Below, in pieces: positions 23,031-33,447 of a stretch of 64,000 nt of DNA. Positions within the stretch are counted from its first letter, which is position 1, and each line of letters opens with the position of its first letter. The DNA comes from Galeopsis tetrahit (taxonomy: Eukaryota; Streptophyta; Magnoliopsida; Lamiales; Lamiaceae). Under the pieces are notes generated by a model. That model was not told the origin of the DNA and did not search any database. It was given only the letters and a program-made list of their open reading frames with translations. The position numbers and the translations under genes are program-made. The DNA lies in contig OY776130.1 of the NCBI GenBank assembly GCA_963675135.1, positions 22,498,001 through 22,562,000 on the forward strand, in the 5' to 3' direction.

Positions 23031-23267
23031 ACGAAAATATGAGAAGAACAGTTTGAGTGAAGATAGGTCAGAGAGAGATAGGAAGAGGGGATATGAGAGA
23101 GAAAACGGAGAGAGAGAAAACGGAGAGAGAAAAATAATTTTACACACAAATTTTTATTAATATTAAACAGAGAAAGATAAAATAAGCAGTTACATCAAAC
23201 GAAGGAAATTGCAGGATTTCAAAATAAACAAATTTAGAGTAAGCCACGTAGGAAAGAGAAATACTGT

Positions 23268-23327
<60 letters not shown>
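23268..23327. repeat. (AT)n microsatellite at the right Helitron boundary
   Basis: A pure AT run, the expanded right half of the LTR microsatellite in which the Helitron sits. It hides the exact 5' end of the Helitron. Confidence 0.9.
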
Positions 23328-23329
<2 letters not shown>

Positions 23330-25114
23330 TGAGTCATTTAGACAATTAAATAGTGGATAGCAGGAGGAAACGACACTTGCACAACCTATAAAACTAGCTT
23401 GCCTACTAAACTCCCTTAAAACACTCCACCTCATCTTAGAATTTAAGGCAACCTTTCAGCCACGTATGTGAAATCTTACAATCTCATCAGCAAAAATCAC
23501 CTATAGATAGGGAATCAAGTTTACCTCCTACAACTCACACTTACTTCATTTCCTCCTCCCGATTCCTTGCAAACATGAGAACTCCATCTCTTTCACCCTA
23601 AATAATTCACTTTCGTCACCACCATATCCACCCACCTCTCATAATAAAATTGAAACTTAGTTTGAAGGCAACAACTACTAGAGCTCCACGTCGCACCACC
23701 CATTCTCCGAAACTAGCTAACGATGCCGTTACGATCATCCTTTTCCATCATTTGTGTTTCAAGAAGCCGACGATCATCCTTTTTGATCATCTGTCTTTCA
23801 AGAACGAGTTTCTCTCAAATTTTCTTTATCCTCCTTCATCTTCACTAGGTATATCTTCGTCGTCTTCACCATGTATGATTTCATAACTTTGGTTATGTGT
23901 TGTGTGCGCGTGCATGTGCTTGTTATGTGTGTATATATTTGTATTTCCTACATCATGATTAGTAGTTTAGTAATGCCACATATTTAAGGTTCTTACTATA
24001 TAAATGATTGGTTCATGAATTTATATGTTAGTAGAGAAGGTGCAGTAAGTATTTTGTATGAATATGGTTTTGATTTATGTTACAAATTATTGTTTGATGC
24101 CATCCTCATATTTGAATATAAAGATTTATTGTATCACAAGTTCCATGGGTAGAGATACATCACATTCATACGAAATTAGACACATAGTAGCTTAATGGTT
24201 AATTGTTATTATACAATCTATTTAACTAGTAATCTAGGAGATTAACCGATTTGGTGCGTATCAATGTTTTTCTTATTGCCAACTATCATTACTACTCTTT
24301 AGGTCATTATTATCATATTAAATGATGTTCTTATGAAAAGTATTTTTATAAAATTCTCTTATTGTATCTACATGATTGCTTCAATTTTTAGAGTTGAGAT
24401 AGTGTTTGAATAGAAATAAGGTATAAAATTTAAGATAGAGTTTTGTTAAAATTCAGCCCTTTGAACATGTATACATTGTTGCTCCAAGAATGTTATAATC
24501 TTATTATATGTGTCAATTGATGTAGTCGATATGCTAATATAAAGCCTATATTGGAGAACATGGCACTTTAATGTCATTTGTGTCCTTAAAGGAATCGTAG
24601 TGGTTCACTTTTGATTCTTGGTTTATTATCTATACTTGTATTAAATTATCATTGATGCTTAGTCTATTTTAGAATGTTAAAGCATGTTTAAATATATATA
24701 TTGGTCAAAGTTGTGAACTTAGTAGGAGAAACAAATAAGATTTTTATGTCTTTTCTACTTATGTTCATTCAAATTTCATGGGGTTCAGTTATGTGGATTT
24801 GGGTATATGCCATCTATGTTAATGTTGTATTTATCAATAAGTTACGTGTGAGTCCTTAAAAGAAAATAAACATGTGTTAAAGTCATGAGTTGATTTAGGA
24901 CTTCAATGTATCATCTATGTGAGAATTTATGAAAGATGTATAAGACTTAAAAAGATAAGAAGGATTTCGTTTATGTAATTTAAGAATCAAGAGGTCTAAT
25001 AATGATCAAACTTTCAAAAGAACGTGCTAGGTGAAGTGCTGCGGACCAGAGGTTCGGGACGTCCCTGCAAGTTTTAGTTCATGTCAAAAGGATTTCAAAG
25101 ACAGTTCTAACTTA

Positions 25115-25649
25115 CACTACAAAATAATTGAAAAATGGCATCTGGAAAGGCATCGGATCTGCCGTCCCCAATGATAAAGGCATCGGCAAAGGCATCGGCA
25201 GTGTGCCGATGCCAATATGCTCGATGCTATTTAAATGGCATCGGATTTGGGGAAAACCGTTGCCTTTTGGCATCGGGGGGACAGCCGATGCCAAATTGCA
25301 TCGGGCCCACTGCCGATGCCATTTTATTAACATTTAAAAAAGACGAATCTGGGTTTCGAACCCAGGTATCGAGGCCACCAACACCCACCCCCCACCGCTG
25401 GGCCACCCCAATTCTCGGAAATCTGGCATTTTTCGCGAATTGTGGGGTTCGAACTCGGGACCTCGCGGTCTCGAAGGCTTTTGAGCGCCCCCTGTGTGCC
25501 GTTTAGGCTAGGAGCTTTTAGTCGACATGTTGTGAATGCAATTAATATATATTCAATTTAATTTGAGTTTTTAATTCTTTAATTAATTCAATCCATTCTA
25601 ACTTTAATTGTTGCTTATTAAATTATTTATCAAAGCATATCATAATTAT
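25115..25649. mobile_element. CACTA element, truncated copy
   Basis: Identical by eye to 8652-9187 of the complete element, starting CACTACAAAATAATTG after TTA. It stops within aattat at about 25649, where LTR sequence (aataagttacgtgtgag) resumes. The right terminus and second TTA are missing, so this copy is immobile. It retains the two tRNA-like segments. Confidence 0.9.
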
Positions 25650-26629
25650 GAATAAGTTACGTGTGAGTCCTTAAAAGGAAATGAACATGTGTTAAAGTCA
25701 TGAGTTGATTTAGGACTTCGATGTATCATCTATGTGAGAATTTATGAAAGATGTATAAGACTTAAAAAGATAAGAAGGATTTCGTTTATGTAATTTAAGA
25801 ATCAAGAGGTCTAATAATGATCAAAGTTTCAAAAGAACGTGTTAGGTGAAGTGCTGCGGACCAGAGGTTCGGGACGTCCCTGCAAGTTTTAGTTCATGTC
25901 AAAAGGATTTCAAAGACAGTTCTAACTTATCTATAAAGTTAAAAGGTGGGTAACATTATCTGTAGTGCAGTTGTAAATGTTTTGTCGTCAGTTGGTGTAT
26001 GCGATTGTATTTATTATATAAACCAACTGATGAGTTATGATTATTTTGGATCTTCGGATCTAAGGACCGTTGGACTGACGAGTTAAGGACCGACGGGTCT
26101 ATCCGGTCAAGACTTATGTAGTCAAACAGGCCCTTGGACCTACGGGTTAAGGATCGATGGGTCTATCGGGCAAATAGACTTGTGTAGTCAAATGAGAAAT
26201 AGCCGACGGGTCCGGTTCGTAATGATACATTTTGTATACTGCCAAACGACTAACAGCCTGCAGGTTATCCACTGAGATTTATCTCATATCCAATTTAATA
26301 TTTCAGGTTTTGAGATTGAGGAACGGAAGCTGCAGCGACACGAGGTTTCCCTAGTATCATTTTTGAAGTTAGTTGCATTTGAAGAATTACTAATTACTTG
26401 CAATAGTTCAAAGTATTATTAAAGCTTTAAATTCCTTTGTAAACAACTTTAAAAATGATTCTACTGCAATACATTATTTTCTCAACTATTTACTTTTCCG
26501 CTACCATGAAGGTTTATTTACTCGAATGAAATGAATTTTTAAGTTCAGAAATTGTTACACTTAGTGGCGACCCGGGCTCGGTATGCTTAGACCACAGAGG
26601 GTCGGGCGTTTCGGGAACGGGGCGCTACA
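25650..26629 (+). repeat. LTR segment from a CACTA-free copy (empty site)
   Basis: It restarts the LTR about 280 bases before the CACTA site. At about 25921-25935 it reads ttctaacttatctataaag, with a single TTA and no insertion: the pre-insertion site. Compared with the 5' LTR it carries scattered substitutions (for example aaaataaa/ggaaatga, cttcaa/cttcga, caaact/caaagt), so it derives from another family member. Confidence 0.85.
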
Positions 26630-26658
26630 AAGAACTTGGTCAGTTTGAAAGAAATGAA

Positions 26659-28095
26659 GTGTGGACACTTGTTCCAAGACCTAGTCATACTAATGTCATT
26701 GGAACAAAGTGGATATTCAAGAATAAAACTGATGAATCTGGTAATATTGTTAGAAACAAGGCTAGATTAGTAGCACAAGGTTACACCCAAGTTGAAGGAG
26801 TTGATTTTGATGAGACTTTTGCACCTGTTGCTAGGATAGAATCTATTAGATTACTGCTAGCTATTGCATGTTTTATTGATATTAAACTTCATCAAATGGA
26901 TGTAAAGGCTGCATTTCTAAATGGCATATTGAATGAAGAAGCATATGTTGAACAACCTATAGGATTTGAAGATCCACAATATCCTGATCATGTATATAAA
27001 CTTAAGAAAGCATTGTATGGTCTTAAACAAGCTCCTAGAGCATGGTATGGTAGGCTTACTGACTTTCTTTTGGAATATGGATTTATTAGAGGAGAAGCTG
27101 ATAGAACTTTGTTCATTAAGCACACTGAAGGAGATTTACTTATTGCTCAAATATATGTTGATTACATTGTGTTTGGTTCTACTTGTGATAAAATGTTGAG
27201 TAACTTTGTTGAGGCAATGACTGCAACATTTGAAATGAGTATGGTTGGAGACTTGAACTATTTTCTAGGTCTGCAAATCAAACAGTGCAGTGATGGTATT
27301 TTCTTCTCCCAGAGTAAGTATGCTAAGAACTTGGTTAAGAGATTTGGTCTTGAGAATTCAAAACCAATGAAAACTCCTATGGGATCTACTTTGAAACTTT
27401 GCAAAGACAGTGCTGGAACAGATGTTGATCCAACACTTTACAGATCCATGATAGGTAGTTTACTGTATTTAACCTCTAGTAGACCAGATATTATGTATAG
27501 TGTGTGTGTTTGTGCTAGGTACCAAGCAAATCCAAAGGAATCACACCTGAATGCTGTGAAGAGAATCATCAAGTATGTTTCAGGAACAAGTGACCTTGGA
27601 ATCTGGTATACTAAGGACACTAACAACATTTTGATTGGTTATAGTGATGCTGATTGGGCTGGAGACATAGATGATAGAAAGAGTACGAGTGGAGGATGTT
27701 TCTACATGGGAAACAATCTTGTATCATGGCACAATAAGAAACAGAATTGTGTTTCACAATCCACTGCAGAATCTGAGTATATTGCTGTTGGAAGCTACTG
27801 CACACAACTCTTGTGGCTAAGCAAGATGTTCCATGACTATGGTATTGAGAATGGTATACTTACTATCTTTTGTGATAATACTAGTGCCATTAACATTTCT
27901 AAAAATCCTGTACAACACTCACTCACAAAGCACATTAGCATAAGACATCATTTTATGAGAGATCTAGTAGAGAAGAATATTGTCAAGTTGGAGTATGTAC
28001 CTACTGAAAAACAGAATGCTGATATTTTTACTAAAGCCTTAGACCATGAGAGATTCTCTATCTTGAGGAAATCTCTTGGCATGAGCACTATCTGA
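26659..28095 (+). pseudogene. Copia pol fragment: reverse transcriptase and RNase H
   Basis: One uninterrupted frame (open from 26630) of 478 residues with an RVT_2-type RT: WIFKNK, MDVKAAFLNG (about residue 81), KKALYGLKQAPRAWY, the active-site region at residues 166-169, MSMVGDLNYFLGLQIKQ and SRPDIMYSVCVCARYQANP. It then has a copia RNase H: YSDADWAGDIDDRKSTSG, QSTAESEYIA, FCDNTSAINISKNPVQH and TEKQNADIFTKAL. The catalytic YVDD is YVDY (residue 169; tac at 27163), so the second catalytic aspartate is lost and polymerase activity is not expected despite the intact frame. The upstream gag, protease and integrase are absent because the gypsy LTR starts immediately before. The C-terminus is complete with TGA at 28093. 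Confidence 0.9.
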
Positions 28096-28995
28096 AAAGA
28101 ATTCGGATGGTCAGCATTTGTGACAACATCATGGGTTGTATAAATTTTATAAGTTGAATTTATTTCTTACTTAGTTAAATAATTCCTTTGTAAAATATCT
28201 ACGAATCTAAGAACTTTGGAGTACAAAAATAAACATGTCTTACACCTCTCAAATGCATAAAAATGAGAATGTTATTAGCATACTAAAAGATGTACCAAAT
28301 CACTGAGTAACTATGGAGCACGGAGTTCACTACTACGATGCCTTCTTTTCAAAAGGTGATATTTGGTAAAAACACCAACATATTTGTAATCCATTAAGTA
28401 AGTATGGGGCACGGAGTTCGCTATTACGATGTACTCTACATGAACAATGGATCAATACAAATTAGATGCAATAACACAAAAAGAAAAAATATGGTGCAAC
28501 ACAAATGAAGCAAATTCATGTAAAAACCGTGTTGAGGTGTTTGTAACAGTTTTGAGCACAACATTGCCTGATTCGAATTTATTTTTATCTGTGTAATTAT
28601 TTAATTATTTATTGAGATTCATTTTATTTATTTAATTAATTACTGACCCACATTTCTTTTTTTTTCAGATTATGCGAATTTAATTCTGGAAGCTTCTTTA
28701 ATTTTAATTAATTTAATTAATTAATTTTTCCCACTAATTAACCATGATCTAGGTTGTGGCTAAAAATGTGGAGCACTATCGAAAATTCTAGATTAATTCT
28801 TCTGTTTTATTTTCTTATCTCCAACTACATTATTCTCTCTATAAATATCGAACATAAGATACCATTTATTTGCTAATTGTGATTTCTGAATTTGTTGAGT
28901 ACTAAGATTGCAGACTTGTTTTTGGTTGTGTATATCTCAAAGAAGTGTGTGCAAATTCCCATCCTATACCTTGAAATTCCAACCGCCTAACTTAA
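28096..28995 (+). other. Pol-to-extra-ORF spacer with repeated block and candidate signals
   Basis: Non-coding. An imperfect repeat, read as ctatggagcacggagttc and then about 100 bases later tatggggcacggagttcg, spans about 28260-28440. A polypyrimidine tract ending TTTTTTTTTCAG (to 28668) could act as a 3' splice site. A TATA-like ctctataaatatcg lies at about 28836-28849. Either could allow expression of the ORF starting at 28996 (inference). Confidence 0.45.
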
Positions 28996-31198
28996 ATGGC
29001 TGGAACAAACTCGAATTCCTCACAATCCCTCTCTGATTCGAAAACCTCATCCCACTCTCGCACAAATCCTCTTGAAATCCTTGCTTCCATGGCTTCACAA
29101 AACTCTACCGCATCAAATGCTGACTCGAATGTCTCTGCAACACCATCAACAACCATTCCCACTCCTCAAACTGCTCCTCAAACAAACTTTTCTCAAGATG
29201 CAACTGTAGAACAGGTCACTAGGGCTATCGAAGAGGTGTCTGATACTCTTTGAACTACAGGTCATCTGCCTGTGATGACTTTTGGAGATATCACTATGGA
29301 TATCTTGAGCTATTTGGCTGATCAAACCGCCCAGATGGCTTCTGCTTCAAAAGGCCCCAAATCACCCTCTGTTCACGAAATGCAAACTGAGAATGTTGAA
29401 GCTTCTGTTGAAGAAGAAGCTACTGCCACGTCTGACCCTGAAGACGTTGAAATGGAGGACGCACACATCTCTGAAGGTACAAACTCTTCACTCTCTGTTT
29501 CAGATGAGTCTGCCCCCATTCCTCTCAAGAAGAATGCACAGAAAGGAAAAAGACAGAGAAGCCCTGTACAAAGAAGGAGGAGATCAACCCGCGTTTTCAC
29601 TCGTGTGGATTATTCTGAATCCATGAGGAAGAAGAAGAAAGGTGGAGCTGATGCTGGTGAACCCATCCAAGTGTTCACAGATTCTGAAGATGAAGCTCCT
29701 GTTGTAGCTGAGAAATCCAAGAAAACTAAGACTGTTGTTGCTGAGAAGACCAAGAAGAAAGCTGTTGACGATTCCAAAGGAAAAGGGAAGGCCAAGATGA
29801 TTGCTGAAGATGAACCAGCTGAGTCAGAATCCAATTCTGATTCTGAAAGATGCTTTAGAGACATTCTGAAGTCTCTAAAGAAAAATGCTGAGCACTATGC
29901 TGCTGCAAAGGAAGCTGCACCAGAACCTGAAGATGGTGGCAGTGGGGATAGCTCTTCCAGTGCAGCAAGCAGCCCTGAACAGAGCTCTGCTAAAAGCTCT
30001 ACACCAAGCTCAGATGACCTTGCTTCTGAAGAGGAAGGTATTTCTGATTCTCTTGAAACTCTAGAGAATATATTGGCCATTTATTCTAAGAGAAAACTGC
30101 TGATAGAAAAGAGGATTAATATACCTGATTTTGATAGTAAAGGCATGGTTAGGTTCTTAGAAGAAAGGAATTTGATGCATGCTGTGAATTTTGGTGAATC
30201 TTTGACAAATTGGGCATATGAATTTTATGCATGTATGAAAAAGAGCACTGGTAGGAGATCTTCTAAGTGGTATGGGACTGTTAATTTTAGGGGGAGGGAT
30301 GTACCTTTTACTCCTGAATTGATAAACGAGTTTTTGGAAATTCCCAATGTTGAGGTTGATGAAGAACCTGACATGGATGTGGTCATTTCTGCTATAACTG
30401 GTGGTAGGGTTGTTAAATGGACTAGACAGATGCTAGCCAAAGACCTCACCTCCCACCACTAATACTACCAAAATCACAAAGGATCAAACTGTTTTGATGT
30501 ATAGGATTTCTGTGCTTAAGAGATTCAATTTAGGTCTTACAATTTTCCAACATATGATGAGATTTACTGGGAGAGTTTCTGAAAAAGGCAATTTACCCTA
30601 TCCTGTTCTGATTTCTAACTACTTGAGGCATCATGGATTTGTTGCCAAGAACACTGATGTGTTGAGGGGGAGAGTTCCACTGTTGGCCATAGCTCCTGCC
30701 TTACTCACTGGGGATAGAGTTATTGATTTACGACCCTCTACTTCTGCTCAACCAGAACATTCCAGACCCTCAACTACTGATCATCCTGAATCATCCAGAT
30801 CAAGACAGAGAAATGCAACCCCAAATGTTGAGAACATCCTTATCAACATTTCTGGTAATGTATATCTTTCACAGGAATTCATCAAACTCCAACTCCAACA
30901 CTTGCAGGAAACAATAGATGAACTTCAGTTCCTGAAGGACAGGTGGACCAACCTACTTTCACCTACAACAGGGGGAGTACCACCACCATCCAACTCCAAT
31001 GTGGTCATTGAAGAGATAAATGATGAAGGAGTTCCAGCTGCTGGAGATGCTGGTGATGGACCTGATGCTGCTGGAGATGCTGTTGTTAATGATGTAGTTG
31101 CACACCTTGCATCCACTTACTTTGTTGATGAAGGAGATGATGATGATGCTGCTGAGATGGACACCTTGTATGGTGATCTTCCTGGAGGAAGCTGCTAG
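28996..31198 (+). pseudogene. Extra ORF downstream of copia pol (Sirevirus-like, plant transposon protein type)
   Basis: Originally one frame of about 730 codons. It starts at an ATG (MAGTNSNSSQSLS), is interrupted by one in-frame TGA (29251), then resumes in the same frame to a frameshift near 30450 and continues in another frame to TAG at 31196. The N-terminal third is Ser/Thr-rich, and the middle is acidic/lysine-rich (KKKKGGADAGEP). From about 30085 a globular part reads KRKLLIEKRINIPDF, WAYEFYACM, VNFRGRDVPFTPELINEFL and NLPYPVLISNYLRHHGF. This resembles the putative plant transposon protein domain seen beside LTR elements. The tail has a short coiled-coil-like stretch (FIKLQLQHLQETIDELQF) and an acidic end. 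Such third ORFs have been called env-like in Sireviruses, but no signal peptide or membrane segment is evident here. Confidence 0.7.
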
Positions 31199-31457
31199 AC
31201 AGGGGGAGACCTGAATTCCACAATGGCTATGGTGCAGGAAGATGATGCTGCAGCTGTTACCATAGCAATATAAGCCATTTATTCAGTTCAACCTTTGTAA
31301 TTAATGTTTAAGTTTGAATTCTGAAATTCTGATACACTTGTTATTTTTTTTCTAGATGATAGGATGTTTATTGCAACTTGCTTAATTTTGGTTCCACTTG
31401 ATATTTGTTTACTGCCTTGCTTAATTTGTTTGCAAATTATCATGTGTCTACTGCAGG

Positions 31458-32251
31458 TAGGGGTGTGCATAGTTCGGTTTGGTTAACCAAACCGCCTGTA
31501 AATCGTAAACCAAACAATAAACCGTTCTTTTTTTTCAAAACCGTAAACCAAACCGTATTTATAAAAACCGTTCGGTTTGAAACCATAATATTTCGGGCGG
31601 TTCGGTCGGTTTTGACCGAACCGTAGTTTTGCTCATTTTTTTCCCTATACACAATAATTAATAAAATTGTAAAATACAATCTCAATAGAATAAAAAAAAT
31701 GAAATCCCCATAATCCAAAATTTAATTCGAATAGACGAAAAGCTATTACAACGTTCACAAACTAGCTGTTAAAAAATAACTAAATAACCACAAAAAGAAA
31801 CAACAAACTTCTGTCTTCTTCGAGATTTTAGATTGAATGAGACTGTGAGAGGCTGAGAGCGCCATGCACGTAGAGGCACTAAATACTAAATAGAAGAGAA
31901 TGAGTAAGGTTTCTGACTTTGGATAATTGGGCTTGTCGGCTTGAAAAATGTCTTGAGTTTATTAGTTTATGAATCATATAATATAAAGACTATAAATCTA
32001 TAATATTTATTTAGATAATATTATATAATATATATATATATATTATATATATATATATATATAAAACAAGTTCGGTTTGGTTCGGTTTTTTGCGGTTTTT
32101 CATTAGTGAAAACCGTAAACCAAACCATACTAAAAAAAAATCAATTCTAAAAACCGTAAATCGAACCGTAAACCAAAAACCAAACCATATTTAATGGTCT
32201 GGTTTGATTCGGTCGGTTTGGTCGGTCTGAACCATACTTTGCACACCCCTA
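31458..32251. mobile_element. hAT-type MITE
   Basis: Termini TAGGGGTGTGCATAG and CTTTGCACACCCCTA are inverted, flanked by an exact 8-bp duplication ACTGCAGG (31450-31457 and 32252-32259). The subterminal regions are rich in GGTTTGGTT/AACCAAACC motifs, typical of transposase-binding arrays. There is no coding capacity. It sits between the extra ORF and PPT of the copia element. Confidence 0.93.
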
Positions 32252-32629
32252 ACTGCAGGTTGTATAGTGTGAGTTTCTGTTTTGTTTCTGTTTTTTTATT
32301 TTTGCTCTGATGTTTGTTTTTTGTTTTGTTGTGTCTTACTTAGATTCTAAGTTAATTCTTCCAGTTCAACTTATGATCTTAGTAAAGTTACTTATGTTGT
32401 GAATAAGTGTAGTGTTTATACTTGTTCTATTTTGGATAAAATTTATCTTGATCTTATGGCACGGATCATTGTAAAATTATCCTTGATCTTCATTTGATTT
32501 GATCCAACGGTTACAACAGGTATTGTCTTGACTAGTGCTTAGCAATGATGTCAACCTCAACTAAGTACATAATACTGAGTATGTATAGAAATATATGTGC
32601 ATCAGGTGTGTTGTAGTCGAAAGGTCAAA

Positions 32630-32640
32630 TTGGGGGAGAT
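32630..32640 (+). other. Polypurine tract of the plus-strand copia
   Basis: TTGGGGGAGAT lies directly before the LTR start TGTAGATG. It is similar to the gggggagat PPT of SIRE-type copia elements. Confidence 0.8.
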
Positions 32641-33447
32641 TGTAGATGTTGTTAATCCTTAAATGCCTTAACATTATCAACAACATCTTAATTTGACCTT
32701 CCGAGATTTTTTCTAAGTCTTTTCTGAAATGCTACGTTAAATGTTGATCTAAATGTTGTCGCATTTCTGGCAGGATCTAGAAGCTTCTACAAGGATCTGG
32801 AACCTGGAAGATTCCAGAACATTGAAGAACATGCTAGAACGGCTTGGAACCATTTAGAACGACCTGGAGCATTCAAGAAGGATCTAGAAAGATCATGGAA
32901 GTTGAGTTCCTAAAAAATAGGATCTCATTATGGAAGCCTCTAGAATCAGCACCCCACTTCTATAAATACCGATTGAAGGCTTCATAAATCAGTGTACTCT
33001 ATTCGATCAACTTCCTAGACCGACCGTTTATCCCTGTTAGGAATTGTGGCCAGTAGTTTTACCTTTTAGATCATACGAAGTATCCCACCCGTATGGCTGT
33101 GTGTCTTCTTATCTATTGAGAGTGTAATCATTAGATAGACTAAGCATTTCGACAGTGTATACCTTATACACTTAGTTCGTTTTTAGAACAAGGCACCTGC
33201 CTCGTTTGTAGTTTCTGTTGTGAATGTTAATGCTGTAACATTTCACACAACATTTGTACTTGAAGATAAGTATTGAATTTCGCCGTAAGGCTAGCATAGA
33301 TTTTTATTTATAAAATCTATGTTAAAAATTATTTCCATTGTGTCACGTTTGTTTTTAGTGTTTCAAGTCTTCCGCTGTGTGAATCATAATTTCTGATATT
33401 CTGTTAGAGTCAGTGTTGTACCAATTGTCACAACATTTAGTACAACA
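32641..33447 (+). repeat. 3' LTR of the plus-strand copia
   Basis: It starts TGTAGATGTTGTTAATCC after the PPT and most probably ends GTACAACA at 33447, giving 807 bp with TG...CA ends. A TATA box (TATAAATA, 32961-32968) is well placed for the U3/R boundary. No second copy exists in the window, so the right edge is inferred from the TG/CA rule. Confidence 0.65.

Larger units (their letters stand above)
17255..23271 (-). mobile_element. Helitron with RPA gene and captured host exons
   Basis: It interrupts the LTR in its (AT)n run. On the minus strand the left boundary is a Helitron 3' end: a hairpin CCCGCATA/TATGCGGG (17269-17285), a short spacer and terminal CTAG, with flanking T. A second Helitron-type 3' end lies inside at 18835-18864. 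The interior carries an RPA70-like gene typical of plant Helitrons plus exons resembling F-box/LRR and thymidine kinase genes, all on the minus strand. No RepHel reading was found, so it is non-autonomous. The 5' TC end could not be placed because the right edge runs into (AT)n at about 23271. Confidence 0.68.
6775..26629 (+). mobile_element. Gypsy-type element with long LTRs, non-autonomous or decayed
   Basis: Order: truncated 5' LTR (6775-11151), iMet PBS (11154-11165), internal region (11166-16498), purine-rich tract (16499-16512) and 3' LTR (16513-26629, enlarged by a Helitron). The LTR start TGTAATGCCCC, end GGCGCTACA, PBS TGGTATCAGAGC and the GGGGACGAAATTT...AAGGAGGGTAGAA lead-in are typical of Tekay/Del-like chromoviruses (family knowledge). 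No gag-pol ORF survives. Only a short reading DVFPKDLNK near 13480 hints at the RT lead-in of this group. Without insertions the LTR would be about 3.2 kb. The missing LTR start precludes a TSD check. The right flank (26630 on) is the RT region of a copia element. Confidence 0.75.
16513..26629 (+). repeat. 3' LTR of the gypsy element, interrupted and chimeric
   Basis: It starts TGTAATGCCCC after the PPT and ends GGCGCTACA at 26629. Part one (16513-17254) is the LTR start that the 5' copy lacks. A Helitron follows in an (AT)n run (17255 to about 23271). Part two (about 23328-25114) is nearly identical to the 5' LTR. A 3'-truncated CACTA follows (25115-25649). Part three (25650-26629) restarts about 280 bases upstream, so 24836-25114 and 25650-25931 are the same stretch, and runs through an unoccupied CACTA site to the LTR end. 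Part three carries about a dozen differences per kilobase from the 5' LTR, so it came from another copy. Confidence 0.8.
26630..33447 (+). mobile_element. Sirevirus-like copia element, 3' half (family 3)
   Basis: It begins abruptly inside pol at the end of the gypsy LTR. Order: RT-RNase H (26630-28095), spacer with repeated block (28096-28995), broken extra ORF (28996-31198), hAT MITE (31458-32251), PPT (32630-32640) and 3' LTR (32641-33447). An ORF between pol and 3' LTR, and a gggggagat PPT, are features of the Sirevirus (SIRE) copia lineage. Gag, protease, integrase and 5' LTR are not found anywhere to the left in the window, so the 5' half was lost. Confidence 0.8.

Noticed and set aside
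22451..23337. Several hydrophobic minus-strand open frames with possible membrane segments
   Set aside because: They arise from translating purine-rich repeats and (AT)n runs. The only support found is for the short TK-like and unknown exons.
29373..30449. Minus-strand open frames over the extra ORF of the plus-strand copia
   Set aside because: Antisense shadows of the acidic/Ser-rich coding sequence.
28996..31198. Retroviral-type envelope gene
   Set aside because: The position fits the env-like ORF of Sireviruses, but no signal peptide, membrane anchor or cleavage-site pattern was seen.
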